Below, in pieces: positions 16,259 to 25,178 of a stretch of DNA of 64,000 nt (position 1 is its first letter; each line of letters opens with the position of its first letter). The stretch is from assembly GCA_028278345.1 (NCBI GenBank), contig JANQEL010000290.1, forward strand, positions 1 to 64,000, written 5' to 3'. The position numbers and the translations under genes are program-made. Below the pieces are notes generated by a model. The model did not search any database. It was not told the origin of the DNA and saw nothing but the letters and a program-made list of their open reading frames with translations. Source of the stretch: Myxococcota bacterium (GTDB lineage: Bacteria; Myxococcota_A; UBA9160; UBA4427).

Positions 16259-16596
16259 GTGCGACGCATCGGGTGACTTTCCGTCACCCCTCGCGTACGC
16301 CCCCGCGAGGCAAAAAAACAAGCGGCTCCGCTTGACCCACGCCCGGCCAAACAAATACCGTTGGCCGCTCGAGCACTTGTCCTCGCTACGGCTGCGCCCC
16401 CGTCAGCACCCCCTCTGATCGAGCCCACGACCCGGTGCTCGTACGAAGGCCCGGGTCACGACTTGCGGCAACCGTCCGCGGGCATGGGGCCGATGTCCTC
16501 TGCGGTCGTGCGTTCTGCGCGACACGGGCATGCTGGGTCGCGGTACTCGCGGTGGAAGAAGGCAGCAGCAGGTAGAAGAGAAGAAGAAAGGAAGAC
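16259..16596. other. 338-base intergenic region with a hairpin cluster
   Basis: The region separates the NYN gene from the large exporter. Three stem-loops sit close together: GGGTGAC/GTCACCC at 16271-16289, CCTCGCG/CGCGAGG near 16289-16310, and CAAGCGG/CCGCTTG at 16319-16334, with a run of seven A between the second and third. The rest (16335-16596) shows no coding pattern; it must hold the exporter promoter. No family match to a known RNA was recognised. Confidence 0.5.
16312..16334 (-). terminator. hairpin with A-tract, intrinsic terminator if read on the minus strand
   Basis: The stem CAAGCGG/CCGCTTG (16319-16334) is preceded on the plus strand by seven A. On the minus strand the stem is therefore followed by seven T, the layout of a rho-independent terminator. 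No minus-strand gene lies just upstream, which makes its target unclear; it may instead be part of a plus-strand structured leader. The loop is only 2 to 4 bases. Confidence 0.35.
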
Positions 16597-19500
16597 ATGG
16601 CCGCCCAAGCCTCCCAGGAATCGCTGACCCTCCGCTTTGCGCGTCTCGTGGTGCGGCGTCGCGGCATCATCTCCCTCTTCCTCATCATCTCCACCGGCTT
16701 CTTCTTCTACCCGATCCTCAACTCGGCGATGATCTCGATGGGCATGCCGCTGCCCGGCCCCGCCGTGAAGATCGACACCATCGCGCGCTCGCAGTGGCCC
16801 GATCACCCCTACATCCGCGCCCAGGACAAGTTCTCGACGATCTTCGGTGGTTCGTCGATGGTCGCAATCGCCCTCGAGGTCGAAGAGGGCACCATCTTCA
16901 ACCCCGAGACGATCGAGAAGATCCACTACATCACGCAGACCCTCGACGGGAAGGGCTACGACAGCCAGACCGACGCGCGCGACGAGATGCGTGAAATCCT
17001 CGACGAACAGGGGCTCGACTACGAGGAGATCAACAAGCGCCTCGACGAGCTCTACCCCCCCTACCCCGTCAACCACTATCAGCTCTCTTCGGTCACGGCG
17101 AACAATACGCGCGTGATCCAGGTCGAAGCTTCGGGCGACATCGAGACCAGCGTCTTGATGGAGAAGCTGCCCAAGACGCAGGAAGAGGCCGACGCCCTCG
17201 GCGCCCTCGTCCGCCAGAACCCGCCCTACATCTACGGCCGCCTGGTTTCCCACGACCAGAAGGGCGCGCTCATCATGGCGGGCTTCGTCACCGAGCGTCT
17301 GACCGGTCGCGCGACGGTGATGTCGGTATTCGACTGGGTGCAGAAGATCAAGGCCGACGTCGAGGACGAAAACCACAAGGTCTACGTCTCGGGCGTGCCC
17401 ATCCTGGTGGGTTGGATCCTCAAGCACGCCTTCGAGATCGTGCTCTTCCTGGTGCTCACGATCCTGGCGATCTTCGCGCTGTTGTGGGCCTACTTCCGCC
17501 GCTGGCACGGCGTGTTCATTCCCTTCGTGGCCGCAATCGCGACGGCGATCTGGGGGCTCGGTTTTACCGGCTGGGTGGGGATCGTCTTCGACCCGCTCAT
17601 CCTCGTGATTCCCTCGATCATCACGGCGCGCGCCATCTCGCATACGGTGCAGATGGCCGAACGCTTCTTCGAGGATTACGAGATCCTGCTCCCGGCCTAC
17701 GACGGCGATGCGGAGAAGGCAAAGGTCGAGGCCGCCACCGTCGCGATGAGCGAGCTGATCGTGCCTGGCACACTCGGCATCATCACCGACGTCTGCGGCC
17801 TGCTGGTGATCCTGCTCACCTCGATCCCGCAGATGCAGGATCTCGGCAAGTTCGGCGCGTTCTGGGTGCTGTGCATCATCATCACGGTCGAGATCCTGCA
17901 CCCGATCCTGATCTGTTATCTCCCGGCGCCCGAAGACCACGAGCACTTCCTGCCGGCACCGATGGTTCGCTTCACGCGCTTCCTGGGCTTCATCACCACC
18001 CATGCCAAGTACAAGTGGGCAATCGCGGCCTGGACGGTCTTCCTGTTGTCCGTCTCGACCTATATCACGTTGATGCACTCGCTGATCGGCGAAGCGTCAC
18101 CCGGCACACCATTGTTGTTCCCAGATCACGAATGGAACGTCGCCACCGCGCAGATCGCCGAGCGCTTCGGCGGCGTCGACACCATTCAGGTCTATCTCGA
18201 GGGCGATACCCCCAAGGCGGCCGAAGACGCGAAGCCCGTGTTGCGCGTCGAAGAGTTCGAGCGTTGGATGGGGAAGTACACCGATCTCGGTGCGAGCCTT
18301 TCGATCGTGCCGATCCTGCGCGGAAGCTGGCGCATCAACCACTACGGAGATCCCAAGTGGGAGTTCGTCGCGGACGACCAGGCCACCATTCGACAGCAGA
18401 TCTTCCAGCTGCGCACCAACGGTGCTCCTGGCGCCCTCAAGCCCTTCATCACGGATGACGGCAAGGACGCGGTCATCAATTTCTTCTACCGCGACCACAA
18501 GGGCGAAACGATCATCCGCGCCATCAACGCCGCCGACGAGTTCATCAGACGCAATCCGCTCGGCGAGGTCATCATTCGCCTCGACATGGACAAGGCGCCC
18601 GATGGGGCCGGGACGTTCCACCCCGAAAAACTCACGGACACCTGGTTCTACATGCTCGGGCCCCTGCTTCCGCCGCGGCATCACACGATGACCGTGCAGA
18701 TCCGCCAGGAAGACGGCAGTTACGAGCACGTTCCCGTGAACGAGTTCACGACCGTCGAGGCTTTGCCCGAGTGGATGGACGAGTTCCGCGAAGGCGCGAT
18801 CGAGGATTACGACAACGCGCTCTTCGACGCCGACGAGGACGAGTACTTCGCCTGGCCCGACGACCTCGCCGATTGGGAACTCGCCGACGTCGACTATTGG
18901 TGGGAAGACGAGGATCTCGGCATTCGGGCCGTGTCCATGCGCACCACGAACCTGATCGTCGAAGACCTGAAGGCCGTCGAGTCGGTTCCCGCCTACCAGG
19001 CCACCAACTCGTGGACGCGCGGCGTCCAGTTCGTGATGGCGGGCGGCATCATGGGCATCCTCGCTGCGGTGAACGACGAAGTCGAGCGCAGCCACGTGGC
19101 AAACATCATCCTGATCTTCGTCGTCATCTTCGTGCTCCATTCGACGACGTACAAGTCGATCCCGAGTGGCGCGATCATCCTGTTGCAGATCGTGACGGCG
19201 ACGATGCTCTCCCTCGCCTACATGGCCGTGCGCGGCATGGGACTCAACATCAATACCCTGCCCGTGCAGTCGGTGGGGGTGGGGATCGGCGTCGACTACG
19301 CGATCTACATCGTCGACCGCATTCGTCATGAGGTGGTCGACACCGCCGACATCGACGAAGCGGTGCGACGCGCGGTTCGCACCACCGGGATGGCGGTCTC
19401 GTTCACGGCGACCACGATCGTGGGCGGCATCGTCCTCTGGTCGTTCTCGAACCTGCGCTTCCAGGCCGACATGGCGCAGCTGCTCTCGATCCTGATGGTG

Positions 19501-19650
19501 ATCAACATGTTCGGCGCCCTGACGGTGGTGCCGGCCTTCTACTCGATCGCGCGGCCGAAGGTCGCGACGGCGCTGCTCACCGACGAACAGCGCGAGGCGA
19601 TCCAGCGCCAGAAGGAAATCGAGCGCAAGAAGGGTCTGCGCGACGACTGA
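16597..19650 (+). CDS. RND-superfamily exporter (HAE3/MMPL type)
   Basis: 1017 residues with the usual two halves. Each has one helix, a large periplasmic loop and then five to six helices. The helix-4 motif is VGVGIGVDYAIYIVDRIRHE (about residues 887-906), with the proton-relay Asp in place in the second half; the first-half counterpart is less canonical (PSIITARAISHTVQMAERF). The second periplasmic loop carries an acidic, Trp-rich insertion (about 725-775, for example DADEDEYFAWPDDLADW). AGGA precedes the ATG. Relatives move hopanoids, lipids or hydrophobic compounds. No membrane-fusion protein or outer-membrane partner is adjacent. Confidence 0.92.
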   Translation: MAAQASQESLTLRFARLVVRRRGIISLFLIISTGFFFYPILNSAMISMGMPLPGPAVKIDTIARSQWPDHPYIRAQDKFSTIFGGSSMVAIALEVEEGTIFNPETIEKIHYITQTLDGKGYDSQTDARDEMREILDEQGLDYEEINKRLDELYPPYPVNHYQLSSVTANNTRVIQVEASGDIETSVLMEKLPKTQEEADALGALVRQNPPYIYGRLVSHDQKGALIMAGFVTERLTGRATVMSVFDWVQKIKADVEDENHKVYVSGVPILVGWILKHAFEIVLFLVLTILAIFALLWAYFRRWHGVFIPFVAAIATAIWGLGFTGWVGIVFDPLILVIPSIITARAISHTVQMAERFFEDYEILLPAYDGDAEKAKVEAATVAMSELIVPGTLGIITDVCGLLVILLTSIPQMQDLGKFGAFWVLCIIITVEILHPILICYLPAPEDHEHFLPAPMVRFTRFLGFITTHAKYKWAIAAWTVFLLSVSTYITLMHSLIGEASPGTPLLFPDHEWNVATAQIAERFGGVDTIQVYLEGDTPKAAEDAKPVLRVEEFERWMGKYTDLGASLSIVPILRGSWRINHYGDPKWEFVADDQATIRQQIFQLRTNGAPGALKPFITDDGKDAVINFFYRDHKGETIIRAINAADEFIRRNPLGEVIIRLDMDKAPDGAGTFHPEKLTDTWFYMLGPLLPPRHHTMTVQIRQEDGSYEHVPVNEFTTVEALPEWMDEFREGAIEDYDNALFDADEDEYFAWPDDLADWELADVDYWWEDEDLGIRAVSMRTTNLIVEDLKAVESVPAYQATNSWTRGVQFVMAGGIMGILAAVNDEVERSHVANIILIFVVIFVLHSTTYKSIPSGAIILLQIVTATMLSLAYMAVRGMGLNINTLPVQSVGVGIGVDYAIYIVDRIRHEVVDTADIDEAVRRAVRTTGMAVSFTATTIVGGIVLWSFSNLRFQADMAQLLSILMVINMFGALTVVPAFYSIARPKVATALLTDEQREAIQRQKEIERKKGLRDD

Positions 19651-19657
19651 GCCGCGC

Positions 19658-19697
19658 GGTCAGCCCTGAGCCCAGCGGTCCAGCCCTGAGCCGAGCA
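19658..19697. repeat. 20-bp tandem duplication between convergent genes
   Basis: CAGCCCTGAG occurs at 19661 and again at 19681, inside a repeating 20-base unit of nearly two copies. It fills the gap between the exporter stop and the ppsR stop. It has no clear terminator shape. Confidence 0.6.
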
Positions 19698-19699
19698 GT

Positions 19700-20530
19700 T
19701 CAACCGAGCGCGGCTTGATAGAGGTCGAGGATCCGCGCTGCGGTTTCCTCGACCGCGCGGCCCGTGATGTCGATCGTGCGCCAGCGTTGTTGGCGGAAGA
19801 GCTTGCGCGCGCGGCGTAGCTCGAGTTCCACCGAATCGGAGTCGGTGTAGGAGCTGTGGGGTGACGCGCGCAGCTCCTTCAAGCGGTTGATGCGCAGCGT
19901 GAGCAGGGTCGCGTGGTCGACCACGAGGCCGTAGACCTTGCGCGGGTCGAGCTCGGTGAGCGCCTTCGAGGGCTCGACACTCGGCACCAGGGGCACGTTG
20001 CCCGTCTTGTAGCCACGCTGGGCCAGGTACATCGAGAGCGGTGTCTTCGATGTACGCGAGACACCGACGAGCACGATGTCGGCCTCGAAGAGGGTCTCGA
20101 GGTTGGCGCCGTCGTCGTGACGCACGGCGAACTCGACGGCGTCGATGCGCTCGAAGTACTCGTCCGAAAAGGCGTGGAGCAGCCCCGGCTGATGGCGTGG
20201 CTCGGCGTGGAGATGCTGGGCGACCTTCGAGATCAGCGAGCCGAGCAGATCGACGGTCGGTACCCCGCGCGCACCCGCTTCCCGCAGCAGTGCCCCCGCA
20301 ACGCGCTTGTCCACCAGGCTGAAGACCACGAGGGCGTTCGCGCCAGCGGCTTGGTCGATAGCGCGTCGCACTTCTGATTCGTGCCGGATGCCGCCGAAGA
20401 CGCGCAGCTTCCAATCGGCCTGGAACTGCAGCATCACCGCCTTCACGGCGGCGGTGGCGGTGTCGCCCGTGCCATCGGAAATGACGATGACTTCGGAACG
20501 ACCGCGGGCGGCTTCGCTCGGTTGATCCAT
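19700..20530 (-). CDS. ppsR: PEP synthase/PPDK regulatory kinase-pyrophosphorylase
   Basis: 276 residues of the DUF299 family. These bifunctional proteins inactivate PEP synthase or pyruvate phosphate dikinase by ADP-dependent phosphorylation and reactivate it by phosphorolysis. VIVISDGTGDTATAAVKAV opens the domain; the P-loop-like GVSRTSKTPLSMYLAQRGYKT and the AVRHDDG motif are in place. The ATG at 20530 gives the family start just before the ISDGTG motif; the longer in-frame reading to 20725 is antisense to leuS. It is divergent from leuS with about 68 bases between. Whether the target is PpsA or PPDK cannot be told because neither gene is in the window. Confidence 0.93.
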   Translation of the reverse strand: MDQPSEAARGRSEVIVISDGTGDTATAAVKAVMLQFQADWKLRVFGGIRHESEVRRAIDQAAGANALVVFSLVDKRVAGALLREAGARGVPTVDLLGSLISKVAQHLHAEPRHQPGLLHAFSDEYFERIDAVEFAVRHDDGANLETLFEADIVLVGVSRTSKTPLSMYLAQRGYKTGNVPLVPSVEPSKALTELDPRKVYGLVVDHATLLTLRINRLKELRASPHSSYTDSDSVELELRRARKLFRQQRWRTIDITGRAVEETAARILDLYQAALG

Positions 20531-20598
20531 CGCTTGCGAGTCTAGCTTGGGGTTGGCCCATTGAGCATGGATAGAAGTTTCGGCACTCTCCCCGGCCC

Positions 20599-23241
20599 AT
20601 GGCCTACGACCACGGCAGGATCGAAGCACGTTGGCAGGCGTATTGGCTCGAAAACGAGACCTTTCGCGCGGAAGTCGATCATTCGAAGCCCAAGTACTAC
20701 GCCCTCGACATGTTCCCCTATCCATCGGGGGACGGGCTGCACGTCGGTCATCCCGAGGGTTACACCGCGACCGACATCGTCTCGCGCTACAAGCGCATGC
20801 GCGGTTTCAACGTGCTGCACCCGATGGGTTGGGACGCCTTCGGCCTGCCCGCCGAGCAGTACGCGATCAAGACGGGCACGCATCCGCGCATCACCACGAA
20901 GAACAACGTCGACAACTTCCGGCGGCAGATCCGCTCGCTGGGGTTCAGCTACGACTGGTCGCGCGAGATCGACACCACCTCCCCCGACTACGTACGTTGG
21001 ACCCAGTGGATCTTCTGCAAGCTCTACGAGCGGGGCCTCGCCTACCTCGCTGAAGTGCCCGTGAACTGGTGCCCGGCCCTGGGCACGGTGCTCGCGAACG
21101 AAGAGGTGATCGACGGCAAGAGCGAGATCGGCAGCCACCCCGTCGAGCGTGTGCCGATGCGCCAGTGGATGCTGCGCATCACCGCATATGCGGACCGCCT
21201 GCTCGAAGATCTCGACGATCTCGATTGGCCCGAGCCGATCAAGAAGATGCAGCGCGATTGGATCGGGCGATCGGAAGGGGCGCAGGTTCGCTTCCCGTTG
21301 GCGGATGACTCCGAGCGCGAGATCGAAGTCTTCACCACGCGCCCCGACACCCTCTTCGGCGCGACCTACATGGTGCTCGCCCCCGAGCACGAGCTGGTGG
21401 GTGAGATCACGACCACGGAGCAGCGCGAAGCCGCCGACGCCTACGCCGCAGCCAGCGCGCGCAAGAGCGAGCGCGCCCGCATGGCCGACACCCATGAGAA
21501 GACGGGTGTCTTCACCGGCGCAATCGCGACCAACCCGGTGAACGGCCAACAGATCCCGATCTGGATCGCCGACTACGTGCTCGCCGGCTATGGCACGGGC
21601 GCGATCATGGCGGTGCCGGGGCACGACGAGCGCGACTACGAATTCGCGAAGACCTTCGACCTCCCGATCGTCGAGGTGGTGGCCGGCGGCAACCTCGAAG
21701 AGGCGGCCTTCACCGGCGCGGGCACGGCGGTGAATTCCGACTTCCTGGACGGGCTGGATACTCGCGAAGCCAAGACGCGCATGAACGAATGGCTCGAGGA
21801 GAAGGAGATCGGCAAGGCGACCATCACCTACAAGCTGCGCGACTGGCTCTTCAGTCGGCAGCGCTACTGGGGTGAGCCCTTTCCCGTCGTGCATCGCGAG
21901 AACGGTGAGATCGCCCTGGTCCCCGAAGACTCGTTGCCCGTGACACTGCCCGAGCTCGACGACTACAAGCCTTCGGGCAGCGATTTCCAATCGCCGCTGG
22001 CCCGGGTACCCGACTGGATCGAAACCACCGACCCGGCGACGGGCGAGAAGGTGAGCCGCGACCCCAACACCATGCCGCAGTGGGCGGGGAGCTGTTGGTA
22101 CTTCCTGCGCTTCCTCGATCCGAAGAACGAGAACGAAGCCTGGTCGAAAGAGGCCGCGAAGTACTGGATGCCCGTCGATCTCTACATCGGCGGCGCCGAG
22201 CACGCGGTGCTGCATCTGCTGTATTCGCGCTTCTGGCACAAGGTCTTCTACGACCTGGGTCTCGTGCACACCAAGGAGCCGTTCCACAAGCTGGTGAACC
22301 AGGGGATGATCCTGGGCAACAGCTATCGCTACTACGACGACAACCCGAGCGATGATCCCGACATCGACGCCGAGATCTTCGCCGCGAAGGATGCCGTGGT
22401 GGACGGCGAACGCGTGACCGCCGCTTCCGACGGACGCGAACTCAAGACGCGTTGGGTGCCCCTCAAGGACGTCGTCTTCCCCGGCGACGGCAGCGCGCGA
22501 CACCCCGAACACGAAGACCTCGAACTCGAACTCGTCGTCGAGAAGATGTCCAAGAGCCGCGGCAACGTGATCAGCCCGGATGAAGTGATCGAACAATTCG
22601 GCGCCGACTCGATGAGGCTCTACGAAATGTTCATCGGACCTCTCGACAAGGCCGCCCCCTGGTCGACCGACGGCATCATGGGGATCTACCGCTTCCTGCA
22701 GCGCACCTGGCGCCTCGTGATGGACGACAACCGCGACGCCGACGACACGATTCGCGAGCTCGCGCTTGGCCAGGGGAGCGAAGAAGAGCAGCGTCTGGTC
22801 GCCAAGACGATCGCTGGCGTCACCGAAGACATCGACGAGATGCGCTTCAACACCGCGATCTCGAAGCTAATGGTGATGGTGCGCGATCTCGGCGGCGACA
22901 CGCCGCCGTCACGCGCATCGATCGAAGCGCTGGTGCTCCTGCTCTCCCCGATGGCCCCGCACATCAGCGAAGAGTTGTGGCGCGAACTCGGTCACGAGAA
23001 CACTCTCGCCTACGAACCCTGGCCCGAAGCCGACGAAGCCCTGCTCACCGAAGACACGATCAGCCTGGTCTTGCAGGTGAACGGCAAGAAGCGCGACGAG
23101 ATCGAAGTCCCCGCCGACGCCTCGAAGGAGAGCATCGAAACTCTCGCCCTCGCTTCGGAGAAGGTCCAGAAGCATCTCGACGGACGCGATCCGAAGAAGG
23201 TCGTCGTGGTTCCCGGGCGGCTCGTGAACGTCGTGGGTTGA
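20599..23241 (+). CDS. leuS: leucyl-tRNA synthetase
   Basis: 880 residues, the usual bacterial length. It charges tRNA-Leu with leucine in the cytoplasm. The HIGH-type motif is HVGH (residues 48-51) in YPSGDGLHVGHPEGY, and KMSKS is at 649-653 in KMSKSRGNVISPDE. The CP1 editing insertion is present, including TRPDTLFGATYMVLAPEH and YGTGAIMAVPGHDERDYEFA with the conserved Asp of the editing site. WAGSCWYFLRFLDP and the anticodon-binding and C-terminal domains follow. All visible features are canonical. Confidence 0.98.
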   Translation: MAYDHGRIEARWQAYWLENETFRAEVDHSKPKYYALDMFPYPSGDGLHVGHPEGYTATDIVSRYKRMRGFNVLHPMGWDAFGLPAEQYAIKTGTHPRITTKNNVDNFRRQIRSLGFSYDWSREIDTTSPDYVRWTQWIFCKLYERGLAYLAEVPVNWCPALGTVLANEEVIDGKSEIGSHPVERVPMRQWMLRITAYADRLLEDLDDLDWPEPIKKMQRDWIGRSEGAQVRFPLADDSEREIEVFTTRPDTLFGATYMVLAPEHELVGEITTTEQREAADAYAAASARKSERARMADTHEKTGVFTGAIATNPVNGQQIPIWIADYVLAGYGTGAIMAVPGHDERDYEFAKTFDLPIVEVVAGGNLEEAAFTGAGTAVNSDFLDGLDTREAKTRMNEWLEEKEIGKATITYKLRDWLFSRQRYWGEPFPVVHRENGEIALVPEDSLPVTLPELDDYKPSGSDFQSPLARVPDWIETTDPATGEKVSRDPNTMPQWAGSCWYFLRFLDPKNENEAWSKEAAKYWMPVDLYIGGAEHAVLHLLYSRFWHKVFYDLGLVHTKEPFHKLVNQGMILGNSYRYYDDNPSDDPDIDAEIFAAKDAVVDGERVTAASDGRELKTRWVPLKDVVFPGDGSARHPEHEDLELELVVEKMSKSRGNVISPDEVIEQFGADSMRLYEMFIGPLDKAAPWSTDGIMGIYRFLQRTWRLVMDDNRDADDTIRELALGQGSEEEQRLVAKTIAGVTEDIDEMRFNTAISKLMVMVRDLGGDTPPSRASIEALVLLLSPMAPHISEELWRELGHENTLAYEPWPEADEALLTEDTISLVLQVNGKKRDEIEVPADASKESIETLALASEKVQKHLDGRDPKKVVVVPGRLVNVVG

Positions 23242-23267
23242 TCGCTGCGGGTGTAGAGGGTTTGGCC

Positions 23268-23969
23268 GTGGCGCGTCGCCGCTCGCTCAAGAAGTTCCTC
23301 GCTTCGAAGACGGGTGCGACCCTCGCGAGTCGGTTGGTCGCCATCCTGTTGCGGGGGATCGGACGGACCTGGCGCGTGGTCTACGAGGGCCCGGATCCGT
23401 TCACCACGCGCGAGGGCCCCCACCTCGGTGCGTTCTGGCATCGCAACGCGCTGATCGCCGCCTACCTGTTTCGCGATCGCGGCTACAGCGTGCCGGTGAG
23501 CCGGAGTCGCGACGGCGACCTGATCACGGGTCTCCTGCTCGCGCTCGGCTACACCATGCCGCCGCGGGGTTCGAGCACGCGCGGTGGCGCTGCCGCGTTG
23601 CGCGCGGTCGTGCGCATGGTCGAGGAGGGGACGACGATCTCGATCCAGACCGATGGGCCACTCGGCCCGCCGCGCGTCTCGAAGCACGGCATGGTGAGCC
23701 TCGCGCGCCGCACCGGGAAGCCGATCACGCCGCTGGCGATGAGTGCTCAGCCGTGCATCCAGTTCGGGAGTTGGGATGGCACCCTGCTTCCGTGGCCCTT
23801 CGCGCGGGTGGTCTGCCGCTTCGGGCCGCCGATCGAGGTCTCGACCGAAGCGACACCCGAGGAAGAGGACGATGCGCGGGCGGAACTCGATCGCGTACTG
23901 AACCAGCTCACCGACGAGGTCGATGCCGCATGCGGCCTGATCGATCCCCGGCGGCCCAGCGGCCCCTAG
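23268..23969 (+). CDS. DUF374 lysophospholipid acyltransferase-like protein
   Basis: 233 residues. HLGAFWHRNALIAAYLFRDRG corresponds to the acyltransferase H-block of DUF374 proteins, PVSRSRDGDLITGLLLALGY and RGSSTRGGAAALR are the family signatures, and SIQTDGPLGPPRVSKHGMVSLARRTGKPI corresponds to the DGPRGP block. These proteins probably acylate lipid A or phospholipid precursors at the inner membrane; the exact substrate is not known. The GTG at 23268 has AGAGGG about 7 bases upstream and starts 26 bases after leuS. The 3' end overlaps the convergent sulfotransferase gene by 4 bases. Confidence 0.85.
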   Translation: MARRRSLKKFLASKTGATLASRLVAILLRGIGRTWRVVYEGPDPFTTREGPHLGAFWHRNALIAAYLFRDRGYSVPVSRSRDGDLITGLLLALGYTMPPRGSSTRGGAAALRAVVRMVEEGTTISIQTDGPLGPPRVSKHGMVSLARRTGKPITPLAMSAQPCIQFGSWDGTLLPWPFARVVCRFGPPIEVSTEATPEEEDDARAELDRVLNQLTDEVDAACGLIDPRRPSGP

Positions 23970-25162
23970 GCGTCCGGAACGAATCGCTTCCGGTACTCCG
24001 CGAAATCCCGTCGGATCCCTTCTTCGTCGAGACCGAACTCCTCGAGGGTGTAGCTGTGGGCCTCGCGCTTGTCCCGCGCGTTGTCGACCGCCCACTGCCT
24101 CATCGATTCGACGGCCTCTTCGGTGAGTTCCCAACCCGCGAAGGCGTAGATGCGGCGGATCACGTCGATCGGATCGTCGAGCACGTCGGTGAAGAAGACG
24201 TCGAAGAACCGATCTTCGTGTTCCTTCCTCACTTCGATGCAGCGCCTCATCGCTCGGCTCATGCGATCGCTCCACTGACGTCCGGTGACCCTGGGGTCGG
24301 CGTTGTCGCTCCCCATCGCGCGAATCGTCTGGATGAAGCTCGCAAGCGACGGGATCGTCTGCATCGGATCGCGGTGGGTCTGTACGACCCGGGCATCGGG
24401 GAAGACGTCGAACAGGAGATGCATGAAGCCCAGGTGGTGCGGTGCCTTCAATACCCACCGGCTCGCCGCTTCGCCGCGCCGCTTCTTCTGCCACTGCAGG
24501 AACTTGAGCAGCCGCTCGAGGTAGAGGTAGGAGGAACGCTGATCCTGCTCGTCCGCCCAGGCCATGAACGAGGGCACGTTGACGAAGGCCTCGGGGTTCG
24601 TGGAGAGGAAGGAGTGTTCGAGCAGCATGGCTTCTTCGTCGGGGCCCTCGGCTTCGAGGGGATGAATCGCCATCAGGTCGGGGGCGTTCTCGAGCATCGC
24701 CGCCACTTCGGCCTCCGCATCGTCGATGCGGGGGTCGCGCTTCTCGGGGTCCGGCGGTTCTTCGGGGGGCGAGAGCGGCGCGGGGAGGCGCGTCTCCCAC
24801 CAGTAGAGGAAGTGGTTCTCGGGGTCGGAGGCGATCATCCGCTGGAGCATGGTCGTGCCGGTGCGCGGCAGGCCGACGATCACGATCGGCTCGGCGATGC
24901 GTTCTTCGAGGATTTCGGGATGGCACGCGATCCAGGCCTCGGTTCGCAGTCGATTCACCAACAGGCCGACCATCCGCGCGTGCTGCATGCCCCGGCCCAC
25001 GGCGTTGAGTTCGGCTTCGCGATCGAGGGATTCGACAAGGCGTTGGAAGGGTTCGCGAAACGACTCGTCGCCGAAGTCATCGCTGCCCGCAATCGCGCGG
25101 GCTTCCGCGAGGATGTCTTCGATGTCGAGACTCAGGGGATCGAAACTCGTCGCATCGCTCAT
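23966..25162 (-). CDS. PAPS-dependent sulfotransferase family protein
   Basis: 398 residues. The 5'-phosphosulfate loop is PIVIVGLPRTGTTMLQRMIASDPE, and the 3'-phosphate region is WVLKAPHHLGFMHLLFDVFPDARVVQTHRDP, both typical of the Sulfotransfer_3 group. It should transfer sulfate from PAPS to a hydroxyl of an unknown acceptor. GGAG lies 5 bases before the ATG at 25162, which settles the start over an in-frame extension that is antisense to nothing conserved. It is the last gene of the operon beginning at 28273, 16 bases after meaB. This linkage to a B12 mutase is unusual. No PAPS synthesis genes are in the window. Confidence 0.9.
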   Translation of the reverse strand: MSDATSFDPLSLDIEDILAEARAIAGSDDFGDESFREPFQRLVESLDREAELNAVGRGMQHARMVGLLVNRLRTEAWIACHPEILEERIAEPIVIVGLPRTGTTMLQRMIASDPENHFLYWWETRLPAPLSPPEEPPDPEKRDPRIDDAEAEVAAMLENAPDLMAIHPLEAEGPDEEAMLLEHSFLSTNPEAFVNVPSFMAWADEQDQRSSYLYLERLLKFLQWQKKRRGEAASRWVLKAPHHLGFMHLLFDVFPDARVVQTHRDPMQTIPSLASFIQTIRAMGSDNADPRVTGRQWSDRMSRAMRRCIEVRKEHEDRFFDVFFTDVLDDPIDVIRRIYAFAGWELTEEAVESMRQWAVDNARDKREAHSYTLEEFGLDEEGIRRDFAEYRKRFVPDA

Positions 25163-25178
25163 GGTTGCTCCTGGGCTT

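Noticed and set aside
16312..16334. terminator for the NYN gene
   Set aside because: The A-tract precedes the stem on the plus strand, so it cannot act as an intrinsic terminator for that gene.
16456..18078. 540-residue open frame antisense to the RND exporter
   Set aside because: It is rich in His, Asp, Arg and Glu as expected from reverse-complement reading of a membrane protein gene, and has no motif.
20542..22596. 684-residue open frame antisense to leuS
   Set aside because: It is the complement of a clear leuS gene in high-GC DNA, where long antisense frames arise by chance. The product has no domain pattern.
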